The notes under the pieces were generated by a model. It did no database searches and was not told where the DNA came from. It was given only the letters and a program-made list of their open reading frames with translations. From Comamonadaceae bacterium UBA4962 (GTDB lineage: Bacteria > Pseudomonadota > Gammaproteobacteria > Burkholderiales > Burkholderiaceae_C): a stretch of DNA of 64,000 bases. This document shows positions 1 through 8,144 of the stretch, piece by piece. Position 1 is the first letter of the stretch, and each line of letters starts with the position of its first letter. The position numbers and the translations under genes are program-made. Location: assembly GCA_002397315.1 (NCBI GenBank), contig DHAE01000002.1, positions 107,672 through 171,671 of the forward strand, given 5' to 3'.

Positions 1-1868
1 GCATCGGCTGGGTCGATTCTGGCGTGCGCAACGACCCGACCAAGGACATCATCTACGACAAGTACGAGGACTGGCGGAACGTCCTGTGGGACTCCATGGC
101 CATCGAGATGGACCTGAGCGATGCCCGCTACGTCTTCCGCACGCGCTGGGTCGATGACGATGTGGCCGCTGCCATGTACCCGGAGCGGGCGGATGTGGTG
201 CGCCGGGCCGTCCAGCATGACCGCGACTACAGCGCCCAGCAGTGGGCGGAAGACGAGTTCAACTACCAGGGCTACGCCGGCTCAACGCGCAGCGGTGGCT
301 ACATGGCGAGCGGGCAAAGCTCGGCGGACAGCGAGCCGCGCCGCCGGGTGCGGCTGATCGAATGCCAGTTCCGCATGCCCGTGCAGGCCCGCGTGGTGGT
401 CAGCGGCCCGTTCAAGGGCTCGATCGTAGAGCCCTGGGACAACGCCCTGCAGGCGGTGGTGTCCGCGTTCGGGGGCTCTGTCGTGGACCGCGTGCTGATG
501 CGGATGCACATCGCCGTCTTCACGGAAGGCCACCTCCTGGCGCTGGGCCCGATGCCCATGCGGCACAACAGTTTCAGCCTGACCCCGATCTGGTGCTATC
601 GCCGCGGCCGCGATCGCCAGCCCTACGGCGTGATCCGCCGCGTGCGCGATCTGCAGGCGGACCTGAACAAGCGCGCGAGCAAGGCGCTGTTCGCTCTGAG
701 CACGAACCAGATTTTTGCCGAGCACGGCGCGGTGGACGACATCAACGAGACGCGCGAGGAGGCGAACCAGCCGGACGGCGTGATCATCTACAAGCAGGGC
801 AAGAAGCTGGAGATCCATCGCGACAGCGAGATGGCGGCCGGGCAGGTGCAGATGATGACCCTGGACGCGCAGGCCATCCAGCGCAACGCGGGCATCAGCA
901 ACGAGAACCTGGGACGGCAGACCAACGCGAGCAGCGGCGAGGCCATCAAGGCCCGCCAGATGCAGGGCAGCGTGGTCACGACCCAGCCCTTCGACAACCT
1001 GCGGTTCGCGACCCAGACCCAGGGCGAGAAGCTGCTGTCTCTCATCGAGCAGTGGTACACGGAAGAGAAAGTCATCCGGCTGTCCGGCCACAAGGGAAAG
1101 CTCGACTGGGTGAAGATCAACCAGCCCGAGCAGCAGCCCGACGGGTCGGTGCGCTACCTCAACGACATCACGGCCTCGGTCGCCGATTTCGTGGTGGCCG
1201 AACAGGACTATGCCGGCACGCTCCGCCAGGTCATGTACGAGTCCATCGTCAACATGGCCGGTCGCATGGACCCGGCGACCGCCATGCGCCTGATGACGCT
1301 GGCCATGGACTACTCGGACCTGCCCAACCACGAGCAAATGGCCGCCGAAATGCGCAAGCTGACCGGCGAGCGCGACCCCAACAAGCCGCTGACGCCCGAG
1401 GAGCAGGAGCAAATGCAACAGCAGATGCAGGCCCAGGCGGAGGCGCTGCAGATGCAGCAGGCCACGGCGCGCGCGGCGCTGGATGAGCAGCTGGCACGCG
1501 TCCGCGAGGTCAACGCCCGCGCCCAGAAGATGGAGGCAGAGGCCGAGCAACTGCGTGCCGGCGGGGATGGCGCGCAGGCGCAGCAGCTGGAGGGCGTGGC
1601 CGCCACGGTCCGCCGCGACGCTGACCTGGAGCTGGAAAACGTGCGCCGCCAGCTTGCCAAGGCGCAGGCTGACCTGGCCAACAAAACCCTGCAGATCAAG
1701 GCTGACGGCGACGTGCGCATGCAGGTCGCCCGGATTGAAGCCGACTCGCGCGAGCGCGTGGCGGAGATCCAGGCCGCGAGCAAGGAACGCCTCACGGCGA
1801 TGGGCGACCGCCTGGCCCAGTACGAGCAGCAGGCAACAACCCGAGCGAATGAGGAGGCGACACAGTGA
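1..1868 (+). CDS. Phage portal protein (5' end cut by window start)
   Basis: The reading frame is open from base 3 and reads I-G-W-V-D-S-G before the first possible start, a GTG at 24, so the true start is upstream. At least 621 residues are visible. The first ~470 look like a P22/Bcep22-type portal, the dodecameric ring through which DNA is packaged and ejected. The run around VIRRVRDLQADLNKRASKAL is typical of the portal stem region. The last ~140 residues are a Gln/Ala/Glu-rich coiled coil, perhaps a long barrel. The stop overlaps the start of the holin-like gene (TGATG). The terminase should lie just upstream, outside the window. Confidence 0.85.
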   Translation, partial: IGWVDSGVRNDPTKDIIYDKYEDWRNVLWDSMAIEMDLSDARYVFRTRWVDDDVAAAMYPERADVVRRAVQHDRDYSAQQWAEDEFNYQGYAGSTRSGGYMASGQSSADSEPRRRVRLIECQFRMPVQARVVVSGPFKGSIVEPWDNALQAVVSAFGGSVVDRVLMRMHIAVFTEGHLLALGPMPMRHNSFSLTPIWCYRRGRDRQPYGVIRRVRDLQADLNKRASKALFALSTNQIFAEHGAVDDINETREEANQPDGVIIYKQGKKLEIHRDSEMAAGQVQMMTLDAQAIQRNAGISNENLGRQTNASSGEAIKARQMQGSVVTTQPFDNLRFATQTQGEKLLSLIEQWYTEEKVIRLSGHKGKLDWVKINQPEQQPDGSVRYLNDITASVADFVVAEQDYAGTLRQVMYESIVNMAGRMDPATAMRLMTLAMDYSDLPNHEQMAAEMRKLTGERDPNKPLTPEEQEQMQQQMQAQAEALQMQQATARAALDEQLARVREVNARAQKMEAEAEQLRAGGDGAQAQQLEGVAATVRRDADLELENVRRQLAKAQADLANKTLQIKADGDVRMQVARIEADSRERVAEIQAASKERLTAMGDRLAQYEQQATTRANEEATQ

Positions 1869-2203
1869 TGGAACGAGCAGACATCAGCATGCCGATCACC
1901 AAGGGCATCAGCGCAATCGGCGTGGCCGCGGCGGCGAAGGCTGACGTGGTTGACCAGATTGCCGCGGCCGCCACGGGGAGCTCCGGCCCCAACGCCTGGG
2001 GGGCGGTCAACGCTATCCCGTGGGGGACGATCGCATCCATCATGGCTGCGGCGTACACCGCCCTCCTCATCGGGGAGTGGTTGTGGAAGAAGCTCCTGCG
2101 CCCGCTGGCCGAGCGCCGCGGCTGGGTGAAGCCCCGCAAGCGCTGGATCATCACGCTGGATGATCTGAAGGAGCAGCAGGACACGGATCGGGCGCCGTTG
2201 TGA
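1868..2203 (+). CDS. Putative holin (single membrane segment, 111 aa)
   Basis: The start is the ATG overlapping the portal stop (TGATG); an in-frame GTG lies one codon earlier. One clear hydrophobic helix lies near residues 48-68 (WGTIASIMAAAYTALLIGEW). It is followed by a basic stretch (KKLLRPLAERRGWVKPRKRW) that should stay in the cytoplasm. Size, the lone membrane segment and position directly before the endolysin all fit a holin or pinholin, which sets the timing of lysis. No family motif proves this; the call rests mainly on context. The stop again overlaps the next start (TGATG), so the lysis genes are translationally coupled. Confidence 0.65.
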   Translation: MERADISMPITKGISAIGVAAAAKADVVDQIAAAATGSSGPNAWGAVNAIPWGTIASIMAAAYTALLIGEWLWKKLLRPLAERRGWVKPRKRWIITLDDLKEQQDTDRAPL

Positions 2204-2829
2204 TGTCCCGCATCCCACCCCAGCTTGCGCAGAAGCTGGCAGCGCTGGTGCTGCTGGCCGGCCTGGGCGGCGGTGCCATGGTCACCAGCCAGGTTACGGA
2301 GGAGGCGCTACGCGACCAGTATGTGCAGGCCGTGGCCGGCGATCCCGAGCTGAGCCCGGCTGTGAAGGTTGCGATGGTCATGGGCTCCGAATACGAGTCG
2401 AGCGGCCGCCACATCGGCACCCCCTACATCGATCGCGCGGGCCGCGGGCAGCCCCTGACCGTGTGCAACGGCGTGACCGGGGCCGGCGTGGTGGCGGGCC
2501 GCTACTACACCCCCGCCGACTGCTTCAAGATGGAGCGGGCCCGGTACATCCAGGCGGAGCGGGACGCGGCGCGGCTGCTGCGGTACTGGGCCAGCTACGA
2601 CCCGTTCGCCCGGGCCACGTTCATCGATTTCGTCTGGAACAAGGGACCGCAGGCGCTGGAGGGCAGCACCATGCGACGTAAGGCCAACGCGGGCGACTTG
2701 GCCGGCGCCTGTCGCGAGAACCCGAGGTGGAACAGGGGCACGGTGCGCGACGTGTCCATTGTGCTGCCTGGGCTGCAGCTGCGCGGCGACAGCAACGACG
2801 AAATCTGCCGCAACTGGAGGCTGCAATGA
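2203..2829 (+). CDS. SAR-type endolysin, GH24 lysozyme (208 aa)
   Basis: A muramidase that cuts peptidoglycan at the end of infection. Residues ~10-27 form a weakly hydrophobic, Ala/Gly-rich segment typical of signal-anchor-release endolysins, which are exported by Sec and later freed from the membrane. The catalytic region has the E...D...T order of the T4/P21 family: a Glu in GSEYESSG, then PYIDRAGRG, then LTVCNGVTG, matching the 'TVCxGxTG' signature of P21-like lysozymes. Several cysteines could allow disulphide control. Length is normal for the family. The start overlaps the holin stop and the stop overlaps the Rz start (ATGA). Confidence 0.88.
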   Translation: MSRIPPQLAQKLAALVLLAGLGGGAMVTSQVTEEALRDQYVQAVAGDPELSPAVKVAMVMGSEYESSGRHIGTPYIDRAGRGQPLTVCNGVTGAGVVAGRYYTPADCFKMERARYIQAERDAARLLRYWASYDPFARATFIDFVWNKGPQALEGSTMRRKANAGDLAGACRENPRWNRGTVRDVSIVLPGLQLRGDSNDEICRNWRLQ

Positions 2830-3338
2830 TCCCCGCGCTCTACACCCACCTGGCGGCTGCCGGCGCGGCGGCTGCGATCGCCTGGGCGTTCCAGGGTGCG
2901 CGAATGGATGCCGAGGTGGCCGACGCCAACCTGCGGGCCACCACCTATCAGCTCAACGCGAGCACCGCGCAGCGCGCCGCTGACGCCCGTGTCCGCGCCG
3001 CCGAGAGCGCGACCAGCAACAAGTACCAAGGAGCCCTCAATGCCGCCCGAACCCGTGAGGCGCTGCTGCGCCAGGAGCTTGACCTGCTGCGTGTTGCTTC
3101 TGACGGCTTGCGCGACCAAGCCGCAGATGCCGCCCGGCGACTTGCCGCGGCTCCCCCCAGCGCCAGCCGTGACTACGCCCTTGCCCTCAACGCCGTATAC
3201 GACGACTGCCGGGCGGCGTATGGCGACATGGCAGCAAAAGCTGCAGGCCACGCAGCTGATGTCCGAACCCTCCGGGACGCCTGGCCGGTGATCTCGCCGA
3301 GCCGGCCCGATGCCGGCACCCAAGGAAGAACACCATGA
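2826..3338 (+). CDS. Rz-like i-spanin (170 aa)
   Basis: The inner-membrane spanin subunit, which helps disrupt the outer membrane during lysis. The N-terminus holds one membrane helix (residues ~5-24, THLAAAGAAAAIAWAFQGA). A long alpha-helical Ala/Arg/Glu-rich periplasmic domain and a short tail follow. It starts at the ATG overlapping the endolysin stop. A second gene, Rz1, is embedded in another frame, the usual arrangement for nested spanins, and this supports the call strongly. Sequence identity with named Rz proteins cannot be judged here. Confidence 0.85.
   Translation: MIPALYTHLAAAGAAAAIAWAFQGARMDAEVADANLRATTYQLNASTAQRAADARVRAAESATSNKYQGALNAARTREALLRQELDLLRVASDGLRDQAADAARRLAAAPPSASRDYALALNAVYDDCRAAYGDMAAKAAGHAADVRTLRDAWPVISPSRPDAGTQGRTP
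3040..3291 (+). CDS. Rz1-like o-spanin lipoprotein embedded in Rz (83 aa)
   Basis: The outer-membrane spanin partner, lying wholly inside the Rz gene in a different frame. The ATG at 3040 has a good ribosome site (AAGGAG, 7 bases upstream). The signal peptide is short and ends in the lipobox L-T-A-C (Cys 24), so the mature protein is lipid-anchored. It then becomes Pro-rich (MPPGDLPRLPPAPAV), as Rz1 proteins are. Basic and Cys residues before the hydrophobic core fit a type II signal. The nesting, lipobox and Pro content together make this secure. Confidence 0.9.
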   Translation: MPPEPVRRCCARSLTCCVLLLTACATKPQMPPGDLPRLPPAPAVTTPLPSTPYTTTAGRRMATWQQKLQATQLMSEPSGTPGR

Positions 3339-3425
3339 CCGCACCAGGTCGAGCTGGAGCGGCGTGAGGGTTATGGTGAGGAGTTAATCAAAGCCTGGTG
3401 GCCGGTGGGACATCAATGAGCGTCT

Positions 3426-4604
3426 TTAACCGTTGAGCTTTCTCGTGAATTTTTCGGCATAAGCAGCCAAGTCTGCTTTGGCGAGCAGGTCGTCTAAAGG
3501 GGTTCCCCCTTGAGATATTTCATGGCCCATTGAAACGCCGATTTGAACGAAAGCTGCTCCAACGTTGATCGGCTCAGATAAAACCTGTCTGAGTCTCAAG
3601 CACACTGCCTCAGCTGTTGCCGCGTCCGCTACCCCTGGGAGGACTATCACGAACTCATCGCCACCAAATCGGGCCACTAAGTCGCCGTCTCGACACACAT
3701 GCAATAGTCGTTGAGCCGTTATGCGCAAAACCTCATCGCCAGCTTTATGCCCATGGCTGTCGTTGACTGGCTTGAACTCATCCAAATCGAATGCCACCAC
3801 CGTTACAGGTACATGTGCAATTTTTAAGAATCTCTGGTGCAGTGCTCGGCGATTGAATAATCCTGTTAGGGGGTCGCAGTCGGCTGAGTCGCTAAGCGTC
3901 TGAAGACTCCTTTTGCTTTGGCGCAGAACGCTGGCGGCATAAATGAGATTCCATATAAGAAAAGCAAGGAATGCCAAGCCCGCAAAGGCCGCTCCTGCAA
4001 TGAGTCGCGTGTATTCTACGGCTCTTTGCTTTGTGCGAGCCTTCAGTAAAAGCCGCTCCCCATTATCCATTTCTGCAAGAAGTTCCCTTATCCCCTTCGA
4101 AGAATCTTGAGAAATCCGGGGTTGAATGGTCGCGAGCAACGCGGCTGGACCATCCCTCTCGGCAATGACAGCGGAACTGTTCATCCAACCCACTGCTTCC
4201 TCTATTTCCCCCCGCAAAACAAACGCTCGATAGCTCTGTTCCTTATTATCTACTACAAGCTCATCCAAGCGCCTTACTGCGGCATCAGAGTTTTTTGCTG
4301 CGATATGCACACGTTCCAGATAAATCGCTTCGGGAGAAATCACGTAGCTAAATAATGCAGTTCTACCCCGAAGCAATTCGGTTCGCAATGCACTTATTTC
4401 GTCCAGGACGGCATGAGTGTGCTCAACCCAATCGCTGGCAGCATTGTATTTTTTTGCGGTCCATATGAGAATTCCCCCGCCGCCAACACCTAGTGCTAAT
4501 GCTAGGGTTTGCAGCATGATCAACATTCTCCCGATCGGCCGTAGCACACGATTTGTGGGAGGTGTGGAAAGAGACGAGCCCATTGCGGACGAATTTTCGC
4601 CCAT
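3426..4604 (-). CDS. Membrane diguanylate cyclase (GGDEF), prophage moron
   Basis: Makes cyclic di-GMP from two GTP. The chosen ATG at 4604 has GGGGGA about 8 bases upstream and gives 392 residues. Residues ~29-50 and ~200-222 are membrane helices enclosing a ~150-residue helical periplasmic sensor (4HB/CHASE3-like, inferred). The GGDEF motif is intact at residues 314-318, the substrate region (DLDEFKPVNDSHGHKAGDEV) is conserved, and the inhibitory RxxD site is present at R305/D308. The extreme C-terminus (ADLAAYAEKF) is degenerate compared with the usual ADxALYxAKxxGRN. GC content is clearly lower than in neighbouring phage genes and the strand is opposite, indicating recent acquisition. Confidence 0.88.
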   Translation of the reverse strand: MGENSSAMGSSLSTPPTNRVLRPIGRMLIMLQTLALALGVGGGGILIWTAKKYNAASDWVEHTHAVLDEISALRTELLRGRTALFSYVISPEAIYLERVHIAAKNSDAAVRRLDELVVDNKEQSYRAFVLRGEIEEAVGWMNSSAVIAERDGPAALLATIQPRISQDSSKGIRELLAEMDNGERLLLKARTKQRAVEYTRLIAGAAFAGLAFLAFLIWNLIYAASVLRQSKRSLQTLSDSADCDPLTGLFNRRALHQRFLKIAHVPVTVVAFDLDEFKPVNDSHGHKAGDEVLRITAQRLLHVCRDGDLVARFGGDEFVIVLPGVADAATAEAVCLRLRQVLSEPINVGAAFVQIGVSMGHEISQGGTPLDDLLAKADLAAYAEKFTRKLNG

Positions 4605-4818
4605 AGTATTTCCCCCACAGTTACGTAAGCATCCGAACGCATGCGCGCCGAGCCGCATGTTAACATCAGGTAGGACAGTTTCTGCATCGCGCATCCCGCA
4701 GCTTGGAGCGGATGAGTGCAGAAGGGGCTCAACAACGGTGCTTAAGCCCCACGGGATCGGACCGACACTCTCTGAACTGTGGTTCAGCTCCTGCAACCTG
4801 CAGCCAGCCCGATCACAT

Positions 4819-5040
4819 TCAGAACTTAAATGCGGAGTTGTGCTTTCGAGCCAATGCAGCTCTGCCTTCGGCAGTGATCTTGGTAATGACTCCCCCCTGT
4901 GCTTCTTCTCCGGGCACTGGCAGGTCGGCTATTGCTAACCCGGCAGCGACCAAGATCCGGACTTTGTCTATGTCTGCGGAGTTGTGAACGCGGGCTGGTA
5001 AGCCTGAGCTGATCAGTCGCTGAAGCGCTTCAAGCGGCAT
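4819..5040 (-). CDS. Small hypothetical protein (73 aa) beside the GGDEF gene
   Basis: The start is the ATG at 5040, with AGGA five bases upstream; a GTG ten codons earlier is less likely. It begins MPLEALQRLISSGLPARVH, continues with DIDKVRILVAAGLAIADLP, and ends in a winged-helix-like tail (ITAEGRAALARKH). I do not recognise a named family. The pattern of short helices and the 'T-x-x-G-R-A-x-L' ending hints at a small wHTH-type or helical protein (inference). It lies 214 bases upstream of the diguanylate cyclase on the same strand and shares its lower GC, so both probably arrived as one moron. Confidence 0.6.
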   Translation of the reverse strand: MPLEALQRLISSGLPARVHNSADIDKVRILVAAGLAIADLPVPGEEAQGGVITKITAEGRAALARKHNSAFKF

Positions 5041-5164
5041 AGGTGTCCTGTTGAGCGGATTTAACGGCACAGTAATGTACTGAGTTATGGCCTGCGTGGC
5101 CAGGGGGTCATCTCAAGTTGGCGTGTATGCGTTTCTTATGGTTGAGCTGCAGCGCCGGTTTTCC

Positions 5165-5184
5165 GTACCAAGCCTGCCATTGTC
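5165..5184 (+). promoter_or_regulatory. Phage 20-bp boundary motif, copy 1
   Basis: GTACCAAGCCTGCCA followed by TTGTC. The core CCAAGCCTGCCA is at 5168-5179, about 33 bases before the scaffold ATG at 5213. One of seven near-identical copies, all on the + strand at gene boundaries. This copy departs from the consensus in the final TG (TC here). Confidence 0.7.
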
Positions 5185-5212
5185 GTGCCGTCAATCACCA
5201 CTGCAGCACACT

Positions 5213-6199
5213 ATGAACACCGACAAGGACGACGATCGCCTGCGCCTGCTCTCCGACGCCGAGCGCGCCGCGATGGAAGACGACGACTACAACCCCGACG
5301 AGGACAACGCGGCCGCGATGCGCGAGATCGGCCGCGGCGAGTTGGACGATGACGATGAGGGCGGCGAGGGCGAGCAGGGCGATGAGAAGGGCCGCGCTGC
5401 CGCGCCCGCGCCTGCGCCAGCGCCCGCCCAGGCTGCAGCCCCTTCGCCTGCGCCGGCTCCTGCGGCCGCACCGGCGGATGCAGCCACGCCTGCTGCGGCG
5501 CCTGCGCCCGCTGAGGACGCCACCGCAACCACCGGCACCAAGCCGGCGCCAGCCCCCGCCCCGCACCCCACCTACAAGGCCGAGCTGCCGGCGGACTACG
5601 AGGACAAGGTGGCCGCCAACAAGGCCGCGCTGACCGACCTGCGCACGAAGTTCGACAACGGGGAGGTGGACGCCGCCGAATACCACTCCAAGCTGGACGA
5701 GCTGCAGGAGCAGCGTGCAGACCTGCGCGAAGCCAAGACCCGGGCCCAGGTCGCGAGCGAGATGCAGGAGCAGGCCGAGGCCGGCGCGTGGCTGTCGGCC
5801 ATCAACACGTTCGTCGCTGACGCCGCCACGAAGGCCGAACTGGGGCTGGTGGACTACGCCAAGGACCACGCGAAGGCGTCCGATCTGGACGGGTTCATTA
5901 AGGCCCTCGCGTCCTCGCCGGAGAATGCCGCGAAGCCGCACCGCTGGTTCCTCGAGGAGGGCCACAAACGCGTGGTGGCCCTGCACGGTATCGCGACCGG
6001 CAAGACGGCCGCTCCCGCGCAGCGCAAGCCGGACGCCAGCGCGGTGGTGACGAACCTGGCGGATGTGCCCGGTGGCGGCGGTGATGCAGACCCATCCGGC
6101 GACGAGTTCTCCGACCTGGACAAGCTGTCCGGCCTGGAATACGAACGCGCGCTGGCAGGCCTCTCGCTCGAGAAGCGCGAACGCTATCTGAGGGGCTGA
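5213..6199 (+). CDS. Probable capsid scaffolding protein (328 aa)
   Basis: The start is the ATG at 5213 (MNTDKDDDRLRLLSDAERA). The frame is open further upstream, but that stretch belongs to the junction with the GGDEF insertion and the boundary motif. The N-terminus is very acidic (DDDYNPDEDNAAAM). Residues ~60-120 are an Ala/Pro-rich flexible linker, and residues ~130-200 form a charged helix/coiled coil. The tail (LSGLEYERALAGLSLEKRER) is helical. Acidic, coiled, low-complexity proteins directly before an N4gp56 capsid gene are normally scaffolds; function is inferred from that. The stop overlaps the next ATG. Confidence 0.65.
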   Translation: MNTDKDDDRLRLLSDAERAAMEDDDYNPDEDNAAAMREIGRGELDDDDEGGEGEQGDEKGRAAAPAPAPAPAQAAAPSPAPAPAAAPADAATPAAAPAPAEDATATTGTKPAPAPAPHPTYKAELPADYEDKVAANKAALTDLRTKFDNGEVDAAEYHSKLDELQEQRADLREAKTRAQVASEMQEQAEAGAWLSAINTFVADAATKAELGLVDYAKDHAKASDLDGFIKALASSPENAAKPHRWFLEEGHKRVVALHGIATGKTAAPAQRKPDASAVVTNLADVPGGGGDADPSGDEFSDLDKLSGLEYERALAGLSLEKRERYLRG

Positions 6200-6402
6200 T
6201 GACCACCACCAACACCTCACAAGACACCGTGCGCCGCGTCCACATGGAGCTGCGCACCGGGGACGTGCTCGAGCTTCCGGGCGTGGTGATCCAGATGGTG
6301 GAGAAGTCCGGGCAGACCGCGCGCATGGTGGTGTGCGCGGCACCGGAAATCTCTTTCAAGAAGGTGCCGGCCCGTACCAAGCCTGCCATCGTGAAGGCCT
6401 GA
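6199..6402 (+). CDS. Small phage protein with CsrA-like pattern (67 aa)
   Basis: Begins at the ATG overlapping the scaffold stop (TGATG). The central part reads RTGDVLELPGVVIQMVEKSG followed by QTARMVVCAAPEISFKKV. Spacing and residue types recall the CsrA/RsmA fold: G-(E/D)-x-h-x-h-x-x, then h-x-V, then a-R-h-G-h-x-A-P-x-x-h-x-h. The CsrA N-terminal strand (MLILTRR) and its RNA-contact residues are not clearly conserved, so this is only a possible distant relative. The 3' end of the gene contains copy 2 of the boundary motif within its coding sequence (VPARTKPAIVKA). A role in capsid gene translation or head assembly is possible. Confidence 0.6.
   Translation: MTTTNTSQDTVRRVHMELRTGDVLELPGVVIQMVEKSGQTARMVVCAAPEISFKKVPARTKPAIVKA
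6374..6393 (+). promoter_or_regulatory. Phage 20-bp boundary motif, copy 2
   Basis: GTACCAAGCCTGCCATCGTG, core at 6377-6388. It lies inside the last codons of the 67-aa gene and upstream of the major capsid gene. It is followed 24 bases later by the 22-bp repeat B, as also seen at copy 3. Confidence 0.7.
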
Positions 6403-6412
6403 AGTTTTTTTC

Positions 6413-6434
6413 AACCGGGGCGCTGGAGTGCTCG
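6413..6434 (+). repeat. 22-bp repeat B, copy 1 (upstream of major capsid gene)
   Basis: Starts AACCGGGGCGCT and ends GTGCTCG. It is identical over 22 bases to 9798-9819. Both copies sit between a boundary motif and the ribosome site of a structural gene. A T-run (6403-6411) lies just before this copy. Confidence 0.75.
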
Positions 6435-6455
6435 CATCCTCTCTAGGAGCATTCC

Positions 6456-7571
6456 ATGGCGAAAACCAGCACGGGCGTGAACAGCCCGCGTGCCGTCAAG
6501 CGCTTCTCCGGCGACTTGGCCCTCGATGTGTCCCAGCAGTCCTATTTCGGCCGCCGTTTCGCGGCCGTCGGCCAGGGCGCGAAGACCCCCATCCAGATCC
6601 TGACGGAGCTGGAATCCGAGGCCGGCGAACTCATCACCTACGACCTGCTGACCGAACTGCGCATGGCGCCGGTCGAAGGTGACAACACCCTCGCGGGCAA
6701 GGAAGAAGCGCAGAAGTTCTATTCCGACGAGCTGTATATCGACCAGGCCCGCGGCGGCGTGAACACCGGCGGCCGTATGTCGCGCAAGCGCACGCTGCAC
6801 GACCTGCGCATGCGTGCCAAGCAGCAGCAGGCCAGCTGGTGGGGCCGCTTCCAGGATGAACTGTCGTTCACCTACCTCTCGGGTTCGCGCGGCGTGAACG
6901 AGAACTTCCTGCTGCCGCTGGGCTACCAGGGCCGCGCGAACAACAAGCTGACCGCCCCCACGGTCAACCACCAGCTGTTCGCGGGCGACGCCACGAGCAC
7001 CGCCAACATCGACGCCACCGACAAGATGACGCTGAAGCTGGTGGGCGACGCACGCACCCGTGCCGACACCCAGGGCGGCGGCGCCACCAACATTCCGGTG
7101 CTGCAGCCGTGCGTGGTGGACGGCGAGGAAGTCTTCGTCATGGTGATGCACACCTGGCACGAGGACGACCTGCGCAACGACACGTCCACCGGCGCGTGGA
7201 TGGACCTGCAGAAGGCCGCCGCGGCATCGCTGGGTGCGAAGTCTCCGCTGTTCCGCTCGGCCCTCGGCATGCACCGCAACGTGGTGCTGCACAGCCACCG
7301 CAACGTCATCCGCCACAGCAACCACGGTGCGGGCGGCAACGTGGCCACCGCGCGTGCTCTCTTCATGGGCGCACAGGCGGGCGTGCTGGCGTTCGGCTCG
7401 CCCGGCACGGGCATGCGCTACGGCTGGCACGAGGAAACGGCGGACCGCGGCAACCAGGTGATCATCACCACGTCCTCCATCTTCGGCTTCAAGAAGACCA
7501 CGTTCAACTGGGACGGCGTGAGCCACGACCAAGGCCTGTTCGCCGTGGATGCCGCCGCAGCCCCGCGCTGA
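6456..7571 (+). CDS. Major capsid protein, N4gp56 family (371 aa)
   Basis: Forms the icosahedral head. It opens MAKTSTGVNSPRAVKRFSGD. The QQSYFGRRFAAVGQGAKTPI, ELESEAGELITYDLLTELRM, and GDNTLAGKEEAQKFYSDELY segments are typical of the N4gp56/DUF4043 family, as are the RMSRKRTLHDLRMRAKQQQA helix and the WWGRFQDELSFTYLSG region. Length is within family range. The ribosome site is TAGGAG about 8 bases before ATG 6456. The gene should be strongly expressed and is followed by a decoration-like gene and then terminator-type hairpins. Confidence 0.92.
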   Translation: MAKTSTGVNSPRAVKRFSGDLALDVSQQSYFGRRFAAVGQGAKTPIQILTELESEAGELITYDLLTELRMAPVEGDNTLAGKEEAQKFYSDELYIDQARGGVNTGGRMSRKRTLHDLRMRAKQQQASWWGRFQDELSFTYLSGSRGVNENFLLPLGYQGRANNKLTAPTVNHQLFAGDATSTANIDATDKMTLKLVGDARTRADTQGGGATNIPVLQPCVVDGEEVFVMVMHTWHEDDLRNDTSTGAWMDLQKAAAASLGAKSPLFRSALGMHRNVVLHSHRNVIRHSNHGAGGNVATARALFMGAQAGVLAFGSPGTGMRYGWHEETADRGNQVIITTSSIFGFKKTTFNWDGVSHDQGLFAVDAAAAPR

Positions 7572-7607
7572 TCCGGTCCCCCCCTGAAACCATAGAAGGA
7601 GTCGAAG

Positions 7608-8066
7608 ATGCCTTTCGCCAACAAGAGCCCCCAACTGGCGGGCTATGACAACCCCATTACCCCCGGCGGCCCGGAACTGGTCGTGTCCCGCTGCGGCCAG
7701 CAGCTGGTCGCGGCCGACCATGTGGCCGGCACGGTGGGCGTGATCGGTGTGCTGCCCGCCGGCACGCTGCCGGTCCACCTGTACGTGCGCGCTCCGGCCG
7801 CCCTGGGTGCCGGCTTCACCGCTTCCATCGGCATCGCGAACACGGCCGGCACGGACTTCAGCACGGCCGCCGAGGACGGCGGCGCTGCCTGGGTGGTGGA
7901 CAACAACACCGGCGCGGCCGGTGGCTACTTGCAGCTGACGCCCGCCGCCTTCGCGAAGGTCGCGCCCAAGGACTACGACCGCCGCGTGCTGCTCAAGATC
8001 ACCGGCGTGGGCACGGGCACGCCCGCCGGCCTCCTCGCCGTCGATCTGGTGTACGCCAACGCCTGA
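7608..8066 (+). CDS. Putative head decoration / capsid-associated protein (152 aa)
   Basis: Follows the capsid gene by 36 bases with a strong ribosome site (GAAGGAG). It is Ala/Gly-rich and likely beta-structured (LVAADHVAGTVGVIGVLPAG, VHLYVRAPAALGAGFTASIG). There are no cysteines apart from one early CGQQ and no signal peptide. Position right after the major capsid gene and small size suggest a decoration or head-stabilising protein; similar small beta proteins occupy this slot in N4gp56-type phages. No conserved motif is recognised, so function is inference. Confidence 0.65.
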   Translation: MPFANKSPQLAGYDNPITPGGPELVVSRCGQQLVAADHVAGTVGVIGVLPAGTLPVHLYVRAPAALGAGFTASIGIANTAGTDFSTAAEDGGAAWVVDNNTGAAGGYLQLTPAAFAKVAPKDYDRRVLLKITGVGTGTPAGLLAVDLVYANA

Positions 8067-8073
8067 ATGTGCT

Positions 8074-8127
8074 GGCCCGTGAGGGCCTTTCCCACCCTGT
8101 CGGGTTCACGCCCGGCGGGGCTTTTTT
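8074..8127 (+). terminator. Tandem hairpins / Rho-independent terminator after capsid genes
   Basis: Two hairpins follow the decoration gene stop. GGCCC-GTGA-GGGCC with TTT is at 8074-8090, and GCCC-GGCG-GGGC is at 8110-8121 with TTTTTT at 8122-8127. The second is a short but well-formed intrinsic terminator. This would separate the strongly expressed capsid genes from the tail genes. Confidence 0.6.
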
Positions 8128-8144
8128 GAATTCCGGAGAACCCC

